Positions 34,830 through 47,700 of a DNA stretch of 64,000 nt are shown here, in pieces. Below the pieces are notes generated by a model. That model had not been told where the DNA came from and did no database searches. It saw nothing but the letters and a program-made list of their open reading frames with translations. Source of the stretch: Henricia sp. BOLD:AAB3569 (Eukaryota > Echinodermata > Asteroidea > Spinulosida > Echinasteridae); NCBI GenBank assembly GCA_037783545.1, contig JBBELK010000393.1, forward strand, positions 62,001 through 126,000. The letters run 5' to 3'. A program made the position numbers and the translations under genes. The stretch's first letter is position 1; each line of letters begins with the position of its first letter.

Positions 34830-37292
34830 TCAACGGCCGTACAAATGTACACCAGCGCGGCGCAGGGTGTCCCAACAGCCACGGTTAGGGGAATAACCAC
34901 GCAGCCGAGCTCCGTTTTCCCTAAACTCTGAAATTTATCCGTCATTTCCCAGCGAAAATCTGTCAATTTTGCATGACAAGTGCGGAATATATACAGTTTG
35001 GAGCATGCAGAATTTGAAGTTGGTTGGAAAATTCCTTGATTTCCAAATTTGCCGGCATTTGGGACACACTTTGACCTAATTCCCGTCACAATCTGGGGTG
35101 AGTCAACGGCCGTACAAATGTACACCAGCGCGGCGCATGCGCAGGGTGTCCCAACAGCCACGGTTAGGGGAATAACCACGCAGCCGAGCTCCGTTTTCCC
35201 TAAACTCTGAAATTTCTCCGTAATTTCCCAGCGAAAATCTGTCAATTTTGCATGACAAGTGCGGAATATATACAGTTTGGAGCATGCAAAATTTGAAGTT
35301 GGTTGGAAAATTCCTTGATTTCCAAATTTGCCGGCATTTGGGACACACTTTGACCTAATTCCCGTCACAATCTGGGGTGAGTCAACGGCCGTACAAATGT
35401 ACACCAGCGCGGCGCAGGGTGTCCTAAAAGCCACGGTTAGGGGAATAACCACGCAGCCGAGCTCCGTTTTCCCTAAACTCTGAAATTTCTCCGTCATTTC
35501 CCAGCAAAAATCTGTCAATTTTGCATGACAAGTGCGGAATATATACAGTTTGGAGCATGCAAAATTTGAAGTTGGTTGGAAAATTCCTTGATTTCCAAAT
35601 TTGCCGGCATTTGGGACACACTTTGACCTAATTCCCGTCACAATCTGGGGTGAGTCAACGGCCGTACAAATGTACACCAGCGCGGCGCAGGGTGTCCCAA
35701 CAGCCACGGTTAGGGGAATAACCACGCAGCCGAGCTCCGTTTTCCCTAAACTCTGAAATTTCTCCGTAATTTCCCAGCGAAAATCTGTCAATTTTGCATG
35801 ACAAGTGCGGAATATATACAGTTTGGAGCATGCAAAATTTGAAGTTGGTTGGAAAATTCCTTGATTTCCAAATTTGCCGGCATTTGGGACACACTTTGAC
35901 CTAATTCCCGTAACAATCTGGGGTGAGTCAACGGCCGTACAAATGTACACCAGCGCGGCGCAGGGTGTCCCAACAGCCACGGTTAGGGGAATAACCACGC
36001 AGCCGAGCTCCGTTTTCCCTAAACTCTGAAATTTCTCCGTCATTTCCCAGCGAAAATCTGTCAATTTTGCATGACAAGTGCGGAATATATACAGTTTGGA
36101 GCATGCAAAATTTGAAGTTGGTTGGAAAATTCCTTGATTTCCAAATTTGCCGGCATTTGGGACACACTTTGACCTAATTCCCGTCACAATCTGGGGTGAG
36201 TCAACGGCCGTACAAATGTACACCAGCGCGGCGCAGGGTGTCCCAACAGCCACGGTTAGGGGAATAACCACGCAGCCGAGCTCCGTTTTCCCTAAACTCT
36301 GAAATTTCTCCGTCATTTCCCAGCGAAAATCTGTCAATTTTGCATGACAAGTGCGGAATATATACAGTTTGGAGCATGCACAATTTGAAGTTGGTTGGAA
36401 AATTCCTTGATTTCCAAATTTGCCGGCATTTGGGACACACTTTGACCTAATTCCCGTCACAATCTGGGGTGAGTCAACGGCCGTACAAATGTACACCAGC
36501 GCGGCGCAGGGTGTCCCAACAGCCACGGTTAGGGGAATAACCACGCAGCCGAGCTCCGTTTTCCCTAAACTCTGAAATTTCTCCGTCATTTCCCAGCGAA
36601 AATCTGTCAATTTTGCATGACAAGTGCGGAATATATACAGTTTGGAGCATGCAAAATTTGAAGTTGGTTGGAAAATTCCTTGATTTCCAAATTTGCCGGC
36701 ATTTGGGACACACTTTGACCTAATTCCCGTCACAATCTGGGGTGAGTCAACGGCCGTACAAATGTACACCAGCGCGGCGCAGGGTGCCCCAACAGCCACG
36801 GTTAGGGGAATAACCACGCAGCCGAGCTCCGTTTTCCCTAAACTCTGAAATTTCTCCGTCATTTCCCAGCGAAAATCTGTCAATTTTGCATGACAAGTGC
36901 GGAATATATACAGTTTGGAGCATGCAAAATCTGAAGTTGGTTGGAAAATTCCTTGATTTCCAAATTTGCCGGCATTTGGGACACACTTTGACCTAATTCC
37001 CGTCACAATCTGGGGTGAGTCAACGGCCGTACAAATGTACACCAGCGCGGCGCAGGGTGTCCCAACAGCCACGGTTAGGGGAATAACCACGCAGACAAGC
37101 TCCGTTTTCCCTAAACTCTGAAATTTCTCCGTCATTTCCTAGCGAAAATCTGTCAATTTTGCATGACAAGTGCGGAATATATACAGTTTGGAGCATGCAA
37201 AATTTGAAGTTGGTTGGAAAATTCCTTGATTTCCAAATTTGCCGGCATTTGGGACACACTTTGACCTAATTCCCGTCACAATCTGGGGTGAG
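34830..37292 (+). repeat. Short-form block with 1098-bp cassette, copy 2
   Basis: 34830 (TTTATCC, ATGCAGAA) is followed by the cassette 35103-36200: 35103 (279; CCGTAATT), 35382 (GTCCTAAAAG, CAGCAAAAA), 35655 (CCGTAATT, CCCGTAACAA) and 35928. Then come 36201 (ATGCACAA), 36474, 36747 (GGTGCCCC, AATCTGAAG) and 37020 (GCAGACAAGC, TTTCCTAGCG). The last four parallel 42226-43590 and 44963-46327, but with one monomer fewer. Confidence 0.8.
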
Positions 37293-37566
37293 TCAACGGC
37301 CGTACAAATGTACACCAGCGCATGCGCATGGTGTCCCAACAGCCACGGTTAGGGGAATAACCACGCAGCCGAGCTCCGTTTTCCCTAAACTCTGAAATTT
37401 ATCCGTCATTTCCCAGCGAAAATCTGTCAATTTTGCATGACAAGTGCGGAATATATACAGTTTGGAGCATGCAAAATTTGAAGTTGGTTGGAAAATTCCT
37501 TGATTTCCAAATTTGCCGGCATTTGGGACACACTTTGACCTAATTCCCGTCACAATCTGGGGTGAG
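37293..37566 (+). repeat. 274-bp monomer class
   Basis: Here AGCGCGGCGCAGGG is replaced by AGCGCATGCGCATGG. The copy holds the GCGCATGCGC palindrome without the usual upstream GGCGC. It also has TTTATCC. The same head occurs at 44137 and 60385 (274 bp) and 46328 (275 bp), each time directly after a TTTCCTAGCG monomer (37020, 43864, 46055, 60112). It is a distinct third class; its length, +1 modulo 3, ends the long minus-strand frame. Confidence 0.85.
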
Positions 37567-39483
37567 TCAACGGCCGTACAAATGTACACCAGCGCGGCGC
37601 ATGCGCAGGGTGTCCCAACAGCCACGGTTAGGGGAATAACCACGCAGCCGAGCTCCGTTTTCCCTAAACTCTGAAATTTCTCCGTAATTTCCCAGCGAAA
37701 ATCTGTCAATTTTGCATGACAAGTGCGGAATATATACAGTTTGGAGCATGCAAAATTTGAAGTTGGTTGGAAAATTCCTTGATTTCCAAATTTGCCGGCA
37801 TTTGGGACACACTTTGACCTAATTCCCGTCACAATCTGGGGTGAGTCAACGGCCGTACAAATGTACACCAGCGCGGCGCAGGGTGTCCTAACAGCCACGG
37901 TTAGGGGAATAACCACGCAGCCGAGCTCCGTTTTCCCTAAACTCTGAAATTTCTCCGTCATTTCCCAGCGAAAATCTGTCAATTTTGCATGACAAGTGCG
38001 GAATATATACAGTTTGGAGCATGCAAAATTTGAAGTTGGTTGGAAAATTCCTTGATTTCCAAATTTGCCGGCATTTGGGACACACTTTGACCTAATTCCC
38101 GTCACAATCTGGGGTGAGTCAACGGCCGTACAAATGTACACCAGCGCGGCGCAGGGTGTCCCAACAGCCACGGTTAGGGGAATAACCACGCAGCCGAGCT
38201 CCGTTTTCCCTAAACTCTGAAATTTCTCCGTAATTTCCCAGCGAAAATCTGTCAATTTTGCATGACAAGTGCGGAATATATACAGTTTGGAGCATGCAAA
38301 ATTTGAAGTTGGTTGGAAAATTCCTTGATTTCCAAATTTGCCGGCATTTGGGACACACTTTGACCTAATTCCCGTCACAATCTGGGGTGAGTCAACGGCC
38401 GTACAAATGTACACCAGCGCGGCGCAGGGTGTCCCAACAGCCACGGTTAGGGGAATAACCACGCAGCCGAGCTCCGTTTTCCCTAAACTCTGAAATTTCT
38501 CCGTCATTTCCCAGCGAAAATCTGTCAATTTTGCATGACAAGTGCGGAATATATACAGTTTGGAGCATGCAAAATTTGAAGTTGGTTGGAAAATTCCTTG
38601 ATTTCCAAATTTGCCGGCATTTGGGACACACTTTGACCTAATTCCCGTCACAATCTGGGGTGAGTCAACGGCCGTACAAATGTACACCAGCGCGGCGCAG
38701 GGTGTCCTAACAGCCACGGTTAGGGGAATAACCACGCAGCCGAGCTCCGTTTTCCCTAAACTCTGAAATTTCTCCGTCATTTCCCAGCGAAAATCTGTCA
38801 ATTTTGCATGACAAGTGCGGAATATATACAGTTTGGAGCATGCAAAATTTGAAGTTGGTTGGAAAATTCCTTGATTTCCAAATTTGCCGGCATTTGGGAC
38901 ACACTTTGACCTAATTCCCGTCACAATCTGGGGTGAGTCAACGGCCGTACAAATGTACACCAGCGCGGCGCAGGGTGTCCCAACAGCCACGGTTAGGGGA
39001 ATAACCACGCAGCCGAGCTCCGTTTTCCCTAAACTCTGAAATTTCTCCGTAATTTCCCAGCGAAAATCTGTCAATTTTGCATGACAAGTGCGGAATATAT
39101 ACAGTTTGGAGCATGCAAAATTTGAAGTTGGTTGGAAAATTCCTTGATTTCCAAATTTGCCGGCATTTGGGACACACTTTGACCTAATTCCCGTCACAAT
39201 CTGGGGTGAGTCAACGGCCGTACAAATGTACACCAGCGCGGCGCAGGGTGTCCCAACAGCCACGGTTAGGGGAATAACCACGCAGCCGAGCTCCGTTTTC
39301 CCTAAACTCTGAAATTTCTCCGTCATTTCCCAGCGAAAATCTGTCAATTTTGCATGACAAGTGCGGAATATATACAGTTTGGAGCATGCAAAATTTGAAG
39401 TTGGTTGGAAAATTCCTTGATTTCCAAATTTGCCGGCATTTGGGACACACTTTGACCTAATTCCCGTCACAATCTGGGGTGAG
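37567..39483 (+). repeat. 1098-bp cassette copy 3 with internal 819-bp duplication
   Basis: 37567 (279; CCGTAATT) is followed by 37846 (GTCCTAACAG), 38119 (CCGTAATT) and 38392. That trio repeats as 38665, 38938 and 39211 (819 bp, 3 x 273). I found no difference between the two trios. The other 1098-bp cassettes have a single trio, so this is a local duplication. Confidence 0.88.
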
Positions 39484-40854
39484 TCAACGGCCGTACAAAT
39501 GTACACCAGCGCGGCGCAGGGTGTCCCAACAGCCACGGTTAGGGGAATAACCACGCAGCCGAGCTCCGTTTTCCCTAAACTCTGAAATTTCTCCGTCATT
39601 TCCCAGCGAAAATCTGTCAATTTTGCATGACAAGTGCGGAATATATACAGTTTGGAGCATGCACAATTTGAAGTTGGTTGGAAAATTCCTTGATTTCCAA
39701 ATTTGCCGGCATTTGGGACACACTTTGACCTAATTCCCGTCACAATCTGGGGTGAGTCAACGGCCGTACAAATGTACACCAGCGCGGCGCAGGGTGTCCC
39801 AACAGCCACGGTTAGGGGAATAACCACGCAGCCGAGCTCCGTTTTCCCTAAACTCTGAAATTTCTCCGTCATTTCCCAGCGAAAATCTGTCAATTTTGCA
39901 TGACAAGTGCGGAATATATACAGTTTGGAGCATGCAAAATTTGAAGTTGGTTGGAAAATTCCTTGATTTCCAAATTTGCCGGCATTTGGGACACACTTTG
40001 ACCTAATTCCCGTCACAATCTGGAGTGAGTCAACGGCCGTACAAATGTACACCAGCGCGGCGCAGGGTGTCCCAACAGCCACGGTTAGGGGAATAACCAC
40101 GCAGCCGAGCTCCGTTTTCCCTAAACTCTGAAATTTATCCGTCATTTCCCAGCGAAAATCTGTCAATTTTGCATGACAAGTGCGGAATATATACAGTTTG
40201 GAGCATGCAAAATTTGAAGTTGGTTGAAAAATTCCTTGATTTCCAAATTTGCCGGCATTTGGAACACACTTTGACCTAATTCCCGTCACAATCTGGGGTG
40301 AGTCAACGGCCGTACAAATGTACACCAGCGCGGCGCATGCGCAGGGTGTCCCAACAGCCACGGTTAGGAGAATAACCACGCAGCCGATCTCCGTTTTCCC
40401 TAAACTCTGAAATTTCTCCGTCATTTCCCAGCGAAAATCTGTCAATTTTGCATGACAAGTGCGGAATATATACAGTTTGGAGCATGCAAAATTTGAAGTT
40501 GGTTGGAAAATTCCTTGATTTCCAAATTTGCCGGCATTTGGAACACACTTTGACCTAATTCCCGTCACAATCTGGGGTGAGTCAACGGCCGTACAAATGT
40601 ACACCAGCGCGGCGCAGGGTGTCCCAACAGCCACGGTTAGGGGAATAACCACGCAGCCGAGCTCCGTTTTCCCTAAACTCTGAAATTTCTCCGTCATTTC
40701 CCAGCGAAAATCTGTCAATTTTGCATGACAAGTGCGGAATATATACAGTTTGGAGCATGCAAAATTTGAAGTTGGTTGGAAAATTCCTTGATTTCCAAAT
40801 TTGCCGGCATTTGGGACACACTTTGACCTAATTCCCGTCACAATCTGGGGTGAG
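39484..40854 (+). repeat. Five-monomer unit, copy 1 (1371 bp)
   Basis: 39484 (ATGCACAA), 39757, 40030 (preceded by CTGGAGTGAG; TTTATCC, GGTTGAAAAA, TTTGGAACAC), 40303 (279; GGAGAATA, GATCTCC, TTTGGAACAC) and 40582. The unit recurs at 40855 and at 47701-49071. The segment 38665-41127 matches 46882-49344 at a constant offset of 8217 bp. Confidence 0.87.
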
Positions 40855-42225
40855 TCAACGGCCGTACAAATGTACACCAGCGCGGCGCAGGGTGTCCCAA
40901 CAGCCACGGTTAGGGGAATAACCACGCAGCCGAGCTCCGTTTTCCCTAAACTCTGAAATTTCTCCGTCATTTCCCAGCGAAAATCTGTCAATTTTGCATG
41001 ACAAGTGCGGAATATATACAGTTTGGAGCATGCACAATTTGAAGTTGGTTGGAAAATTCCTTGATTTCCAAATTTGCCGGCATTTGGGACACACTTTGAC
41101 CTAATTCCCGTCACAATCTGGGGTGAGTCAACGGCCGTACAAATGTACACCAGCGCGGCGCAGGGTGTCCCAACAGCCACGGTTAGGGGAATAACCACGC
41201 AGCCGAGCTCCGTTTTCCCTAAACTCTGAAATTTCTCCGTCATTTCCCAGCGAAAATCTGTCAATTTTGCATGACAAGTGCGGAATATATACAGTTTGGA
41301 GCATGCAAAATTTGAAGTTGGTTGGACAATTCCTTGATTTCCAAATTTTCCGGCATTTGGGACACACTTTGACCTAATTCCCGTCACAATCTGGGGTGAG
41401 TCAACGGCCGTACAAATGTACACCAGCGCGGCGCAGGGTGTCCCAACAGCCACGGTTAGGGGAATAACCACGCAGCCGAGCTCCGTTTTCCCTAAACTCT
41501 GAAATTTATCCGTCATTTCCCAGCGAAAATCTGTCAATTTTGCATGACAAGTGCGGAATATATACAGTTTGGAGCATGCAAAATTTGAAGTTGGTTGAAA
41601 AATTCCTTGATTTCCAAATTTGCCGGCATTTGGAACACACTTTGACCTAATTCCCGTCACAATCTGGGGTGAGTCAACGGCCGTACAAATGTACACCAGC
41701 GCGGCGCATGCGCAGGGTGTCCCAACAGCCACGGTTAGGAGAATAACCACGCAGCCGATCTCCGTTTTCCCTAAACTCTGAAATTTCTCCGTCATTTCCC
41801 AGCGAAAATCTGTCAATTTTGCATGACAAGTGCGGAATATATACAGTTTGGAGCATGCAAAATTTGAAGTTGGTTGGAAAATTCCTTGATTTCCAAATTT
41901 GCCGGCATTTGGAACACACTTTGACCTAATTCCCGTCACAATCTGGGGTGAGTCAACGGCCGTACAAATGTACACCAGCGCGGCGCAGGGTGTCCCAACA
42001 GCCACGGTTAGGGGAATAACCACGCAGCCGAGCTCCGTTTTCCCTAAACTCTGAAATTTCTCCGTCATTTCCCAGCGAAAATCTGTCAATTTTGCATGAC
42101 AAGTGCGGAATATATACAGTTTGGAGCATGCAAAATTTGAAGTTGGTTGGAAAATTCCTTGATTTCCAAATTTGCCGGCATTTGGGACACACTTTGACCT
42201 AATTCCCGTCACAATCTGGGGTGAG
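40855..42225 (+). repeat. Five-monomer unit, copy 2 (1371 bp)
   Basis: 40855 (ATGCACAA), 41128, 41401, 41674 and 41953. It differs from copy 1 at the second monomer, which here has TTGGACAATT and ATTTTCCGG as in 2770 and 4966, and at the boundary before 41401, which is GGGGTGAG. This links the unit to the eight-monomer unit at 2497-6069. Confidence 0.85.
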
Positions 42226-44136
42226 TCAACGGCCGTACAAATGTACACCAGCGCGGCGCAGGGTGTCCCAACAGCCACGGTTAGGGGAATAACCACGCAG
42301 CCGAGCTCCGTTTTCCCTAAACTCTGAAATTTCTCCGTCATTTCCCAGCGAAAATCTGTCAATTTTGCATGACAAGTGCGGAATATATACAGTTTGGAGC
42401 ATGCACAATTTGAAGTTGGTTGGAAAATTCCTTGATTTCCAAATTTGCCGGCATTTGGGACACACTTTGACCTAATTCCCGTCACAATCTGGGGTGAGTC
42501 AACGGCCGTACAAATGTACACCAGCGCGGCGCAGGGTGTCCCAACAGCCACGGTTAGGGGAATAACCACGCAGCCGAGCTCCGTTTTCCCTAAACTCTGA
42601 AATTTCTCCGTCATTTCCCAGCGAAAATCTGTCAATTTTGCATGACAAGTGCGGAATATATACAGTTTGGAGCATGCAAAATTTGAAGTTGGTTGGAAAA
42701 TTCCTTGATTTCCAAATTTGCCGGCATTTGGGACACACTTTGACCTAATTCCCGTCACAATCTGGGGTGAGTCAACGGCCGTACAAATGTACACCAGCGC
42801 GGCGCAGGGTGCCCCAACAGCCACGGTTAGGGGAATAACCACGCAGCCGAGCTCCGTTTTCCCTAAACTCTGAAATTTCTCCGTCATTTCCCAGCGAAAA
42901 TCTGTCAATTTTGCATGACAAGTGCGGAATATATACAGTTTGGAGCATGCAAAATCTGAAGTTGGTTGGAAAATTCCTTGATTTCCAAATTTGCCGGCAT
43001 TTGGGACACACTTTGACCTAATTCCCGTCACAATCTGGGGTGAGTCAACGGCCGTACAAATGTACACCAGCGCGGCGCAGGGTGTCCCAACAGCCACGGT
43101 TAGGGGAATAACCACGCAGCCGAGCTCCGTTTTCCCTAAACTCTGAAATTTCTCCGTCATTTCCCAGCGAAAATCTGTCAATTTTGCATGACAAGTGCGG
43201 AATATATACAGTTTGGAGCATGCAAAATTTGAAGTTGGTTGGAAAATTCCTTGATTTCCAAATTTGCCGGCATTTGGGACACACTTTGACCTAATTCCCG
43301 TCACAATCTGGGGTGAGTCAACGGCCGTACAAATGTACACCAGCGCGGCGCAGGGTGTCCCAACAGCCACGGTTAGGGGAATAACCACGCAGCCGAGCTC
43401 CGTTTTCCCTAAACTCTGAAATTTCTCCGTCATTTCCTAGCGAAAATCTGTCAATTTTGCATGACAAGTGCGGAATATATACAGTTTGGAGCATGCAAAA
43501 TTTGAAGTTGGTTGGAAAATTCCTTGATTTCCAAATTTGCCGGCATTTGGGACACACTTTGACCTAATTCCCGTCACAATCTGGGGTGAGTCAACGGCCG
43601 TACAAATGTACACCAGCGCGGCGCAGGGTGTCCCAACAGCCACGGTTAGGGGAATAACCACGCAGCCGAGCTCCGTTTTCCCTAAACTCTGAAATTTCTC
43701 CGTCATTTCCCAGCGAAAATCTGTCAATTTTGCATGACAAGTGCGGAATATATACAGTTTGGAGCATGCAAAATTTGAAGTTGGTTGGAAAATTCCTTGA
43801 TTTCCAAATTTGCCGGCATTTGGGACACACTTTGACCTAATTCCCGTCACAATCTGGGGTGAGTCAACGGCCGTACAAATGTACACCAGCGCGGCGCAGG
43901 GTGTCCCAACAGCCACGGTTAGGGGAATAACCACGCAGCCGAGCTCCGTTTTCCCTAAACTCTGAAATTTCTCCGTCATTTCCTAGCGAAAATCTGTCAA
44001 TTTTGCATGACAAGTGCGGAATATATACAGTTTGGAGCATGCAAAATTTGAAGTTGGTTGGAAAATTCCTTGATTTCCAAATTTGCCGGCATTTGGGACA
44101 CACTTTGACCTAATTCCCGTCACAATCTGGGGTGAG
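42226..44136 (+). repeat. Seven short monomers with a 546-bp dimer duplication
   Basis: 42226 (ATGCACAA), 42499, 42772 (GGTGCCCC, AATCTGAAG), 43045, 43318 (TTTCCTAGCG), 43591 and 43864 (TTTCCTAGCG). The dimer 43045-43590 repeats as 43591-44136. Compared with 44963-46327 this copy has one dimer more. All monomers are 273 bp. Confidence 0.8.
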
Positions 44137-46602
44137 TCAACGGCCGTACAAATGTACACCAGCGCATGCGCATGGTGTCCCAACAGCCACGGTTAGGGGA
44201 ATAACCACGCAGCCGAGCTCCGTTTTCCCTAAACTCTGAAATTTATCCGTCATTTCCCAGCGAAAATCTGTCAATTTTGCATGACAAGTGCGGAATATAT
44301 ACAGTTTGGAGCATGCAAAATTTGAAGTTGGTTGAAAAATTCCTTGATTTCCAAATTTGCCGGCATTTGGAACACACTTTGACCTAATTCCCGTCACAAT
44401 CTGGGGTGAGTCAACGGCCGTACAAATGTACACCAGCGCGGCGCATGCGCAGGGTGTCCCAACAGCCACGGTTAGGAGAATAACCACGCAGCCGATCTCC
44501 GTTTTCCCTAAACTCTGAAATTTCTCCGTCATTTCCCAGCGAAAATCTGTCAATTTTGCATGACAAGTGCGGAATATATACAGTTTGGAGCATGCAAAAT
44601 TTGAAGTTGGTTGGAAAATTCCTTGATTTCCAAATTTGCCGGCATTTGGAACACACTTTGACCTAATTCCCGTCACAATCTGGGGTGAGTCAACGGCCGT
44701 ACAAATGTACACCAGCGCGGCGCAGGGTGTCCCAACAGCCACGGTTAGGGGAATAACCACGCAGCCGAGCTCCGTTTTCCCTAAACTCTGAAATTTCTCC
44801 GTCATTTCCCAGCGAAAATCTGTCAATTTTGCATGACAAGTGCGGAATATATACAGTTTGGAGCATGCAAAATTTGAAGTTGGTTGGAAAATTCCTTGAT
44901 TTCCAAATTTGCCGGCATTTGGGACACACTTTGACCTAATTCCCGTCACAATCTGGGGTGAGTCAACGGCCGTACAAATGTACACCAGCGCGGCGCAGGG
45001 TGTCCCAACAGCCACGGTTAGGGGAATAACCACGCAGCCGAGCTCCGTTTTCCCTAAACTCTGAAATTTCTCCGTCATTTCCCAGCGAAAATCTGTCAAT
45101 TTTGCATGACAAGTGCGGAATATATACAGTTTGGAGCATGCACAATTTGAAGTTGGTTGGAAAATTCCTTGATTTCCAAATTTGCCGGCATTTGGGACAC
45201 ACTTTGACCTAATTCCCGTCACAATCTGGGGTGAGTCAACGGCCGTACAAATGTACACCAGCGCGGCGCAGGGTGTCCCAACAGCCACGGTTAGGGGAAT
45301 AACCACGCAGCCGAGCTCCGTTTTCCCTAAACTCTGAAATTTCTCCGTCATTTCCCAGCGAAAATCTGTCAATTTTGCATGACAAGTGCGGAATATATAC
45401 AGTTTGGAGCATGCAAATTTTGAAGTTGGTTGGAAAATTCCTTGATTTCCAAATTTGCCGGCATTTGGGACACACTTTGACCTAATTCCCGTCACAATCT
45501 GGGGTGAGTCAACGGCCGTACAAATGTACACCAGCGCGGCGCAGGGTGCCCCAACAGCCACGGTTAGGGGAATAACCACGCAGCCGAGCTCCGTTTTCCC
45601 TAAACTCTGAAATTTCTCCGTCATTTCCCAGCGAAAATCTGTCAATTTTGCATGACAAGTGCGGAATATATACAGTTTGGAGCATGCAAAATCTGAAGTT
45701 GGTTGGAAAATTCCTTGATTTCCAAATTTGCCGGCATTTGGGACACACTTTGACCTAATTCCCGTCACAATCTGGGGTGAGTCAACGGCCGTACAAATGT
45801 ACACCAGCGCGGCGCAGGGTGTCCCAACAGCCACGGTTAGGGGAATAACCACGCAGCCGAGCTCCGTTTTCCCTAAACTCTGAAATTTCTCCGTCATTTC
45901 CCAGCGAAAATCTGTCAATTTTGCATGACAAGTGCGGAATATATACAGTTTGGAGCATGCAAAATTTGAAGTTGGTTGGAAAATTCCTTGATTTCCAAAT
46001 TTGCCGGCATTTGGGACACACTTTGACCTAATTCCCGTCACAATCTGGGGTGAGTCAACGGCCGTACAAATGTACACCAGCGCGGCGCAGGGTGTCCCAA
46101 CAGCCACGGTTAGGGGAATAACCACGCAGCCGAGCTCCGTTTTCCCTAAACTCTGAAATTTCTCCGTCATTTCCTAGCGAAAATCTGTCAATTTTGCATG
46201 ACAAGTGCGGAATATATACAGTTTGGAGCATGCAAAATTTGAAGTTGGTTGGAAAATTCCTTGATTTCCAAATTTGCCGGCATTTGGGACACACTTTGAC
46301 CTAATTCCCGTCACAATCTGGGGTGAGTCAACGGCCGTACAAATGTACACCAGCGCATGCGCATGGTGTCCCAACAGCCACGGTTAGGGGAATAACCACG
46401 CAGCCGAGCTCCGTTTTCCCTAAACTCTGAAATTTATCCGTCATTTCCCAGCGAAAATCTGTCAATTTTGCATGACAAGTGCGGAATATATACAGTTTGG
46501 AGCATGCAAAATTTGAAGTTGGTTGGAAAATTCCTTGATTTCCAAATTTGCCGGCATTTGGGACACCACTTTGACCTAATTCCCGTCACAATCTGGGGTG
46601 AG
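44137..46602 (+). repeat. Nine monomers bracketed by 274/275-bp copies
   Basis: 44137 (274; TTTATCC, GGTTGAAAAA, TTTGGAACAC), 44411 (279; GATCTCC), 44690, 44963 (ATGCACAA), 45236 (ATGCAAATTTT), 45509 (GGTGCCCC, AATCTGAAG), 45782, 46055 (TTTCCTAGCG) and 46328 (275; palindrome head plus an extra C in GGGACACCAC near 46566). The change in 45236 happens to create ATGCAAAT, the octamer motif. Confidence 0.8.
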
Positions 46603-47700
46603 TCAACGGCCGTACAAATGTACACCAGCGCGGCGCATGCGCAGGGTGTCCCAACAGCCACGGTTAGGGGAATAACCACGCAGCCGAGCTCCGTTTTCCC
46701 TAAACTCTGAAATTTCTCCGTAATTTCCCAGCGAAAATCTGTCAATTTTGCATGACAAGTGCGGAATATATACAGTTTGGAGCATGCAAAATTTGAAGTT
46801 GGTTGGAAAATTCCTTGATTTCCAAATTTGCCGGCATTTGGGACACACTTTGACCTAATTCCCGTCACAATCTGGGGTGAGTCAACGGCCGTACAAATGT
46901 ACACCAGCGCGGCGCAGGGTGTCCTAACAGCCACGGTTAGGGGAATAACCACGCAGCCGAGCTCCGTTTTCCCTAAACTCTGAAATTTCTCCGTCATTTC
47001 CCAGCGAAAATCTGTCAATTTTGCATGACAAGTGCGGAATATATACAGTTTGGAGCATGCAAAATTTGAAGTTGGTTGGAAAATTCCTTGATTTCCAAAT
47101 TTGCCGGCATTTGGGACACACTTTGACCTAATTCCCGTCACAATCTGGGGTGAGTCAACGGCCGTACAAATGTACACCAGCGCGGCGCAGGGTGTCCCAA
47201 CAGCCACGGTTAGGGGAATAACCACGCAGCCGAGCTCCGTTTTCCCTAAACTCTGAAATTTCTCCGTAATTTCCCAGCGAAAATCTGTCAATTTTGCATG
47301 ACAAGTGCGGAATATATACAGTTTGGAGCATGCAAAATTTGAAGTTGGTTGGAAAATTCCTTGATTTCCAAATTTGCCGGCATTTGGGACACACTTTGAC
47401 CTAATTCCCGTCACAATCTGGGGTGAGTCAACGGCCGTACAAATGTACACCAGCGCGGCGCAGGGTGTCCCAACAGCCACGGTTAGGGGAATAACCACGC
47501 AGCCGAGCTCCGTTTTCCCTAAACTCTGAAATTTCTCCGTCATTTCCCAGCGAAAATCTGTCAATTTTGCATGACAAGTGCGGAATATATACAGTTTGGA
47601 GCATGCAAAATTTGAAGTTGGTTGGAAAATTCCTTGATTTCCAAATTTGCCGGCATTTGGGACACACTTTGACCTAATTCCCGTCACAATCTGGGGTGAG
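46603..47700 (+). repeat. 1098-bp cassette, copy 4
   Basis: 46603 (279; CCGTAATT), 46882 (GTCCTAACAG), 47155 (CCGTAATT) and 47428 (consensus). Order and length are identical to 21545-22642, 35103-36200 and 37567-38664. The three right-hand copies directly follow a TTTATCC monomer; the copy at 21545 has one GATCTCC monomer in between. Confidence 0.87.

Larger units (their letters stand above)
37293..43433 (-). other. Longest minus-strand open frame (2046 codons), judged non-coding
   Basis: An ATG at 43431-43433 opens a frame that runs through 23 monomers and ends at the TGA at 37293-37295, where the 274-bp monomer shifts the phase. Each monomer contributes 91 or 93 residues, with motifs such as CVPNAGKFGNQG and FRTCHAKLTDFRWEMTEKF; I recognise no domain. 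The frame exists because 273 and 279 are multiples of three. The same frame is stopped by TAG in 17 monomers of the window and by CTCTAAAATT in three more. Many diagnostic changes alter the residue. I infer no gene. Confidence 0.15.

Noticed and set aside
37293..43433. Giant minus-strand open frames as genes for a repeat protein
   Set aside because: They follow from a period divisible by three. TAG (TTTCCTAGCG) occurs in 17 monomers and another stop (CTCTAAAATT) in three. 273+1, +4 and +7 bp copies shift the frame. Most diagnostic changes (P to S, E to D, F to C, T to A, M to I, P to L) alter residues. No domain is recognised.
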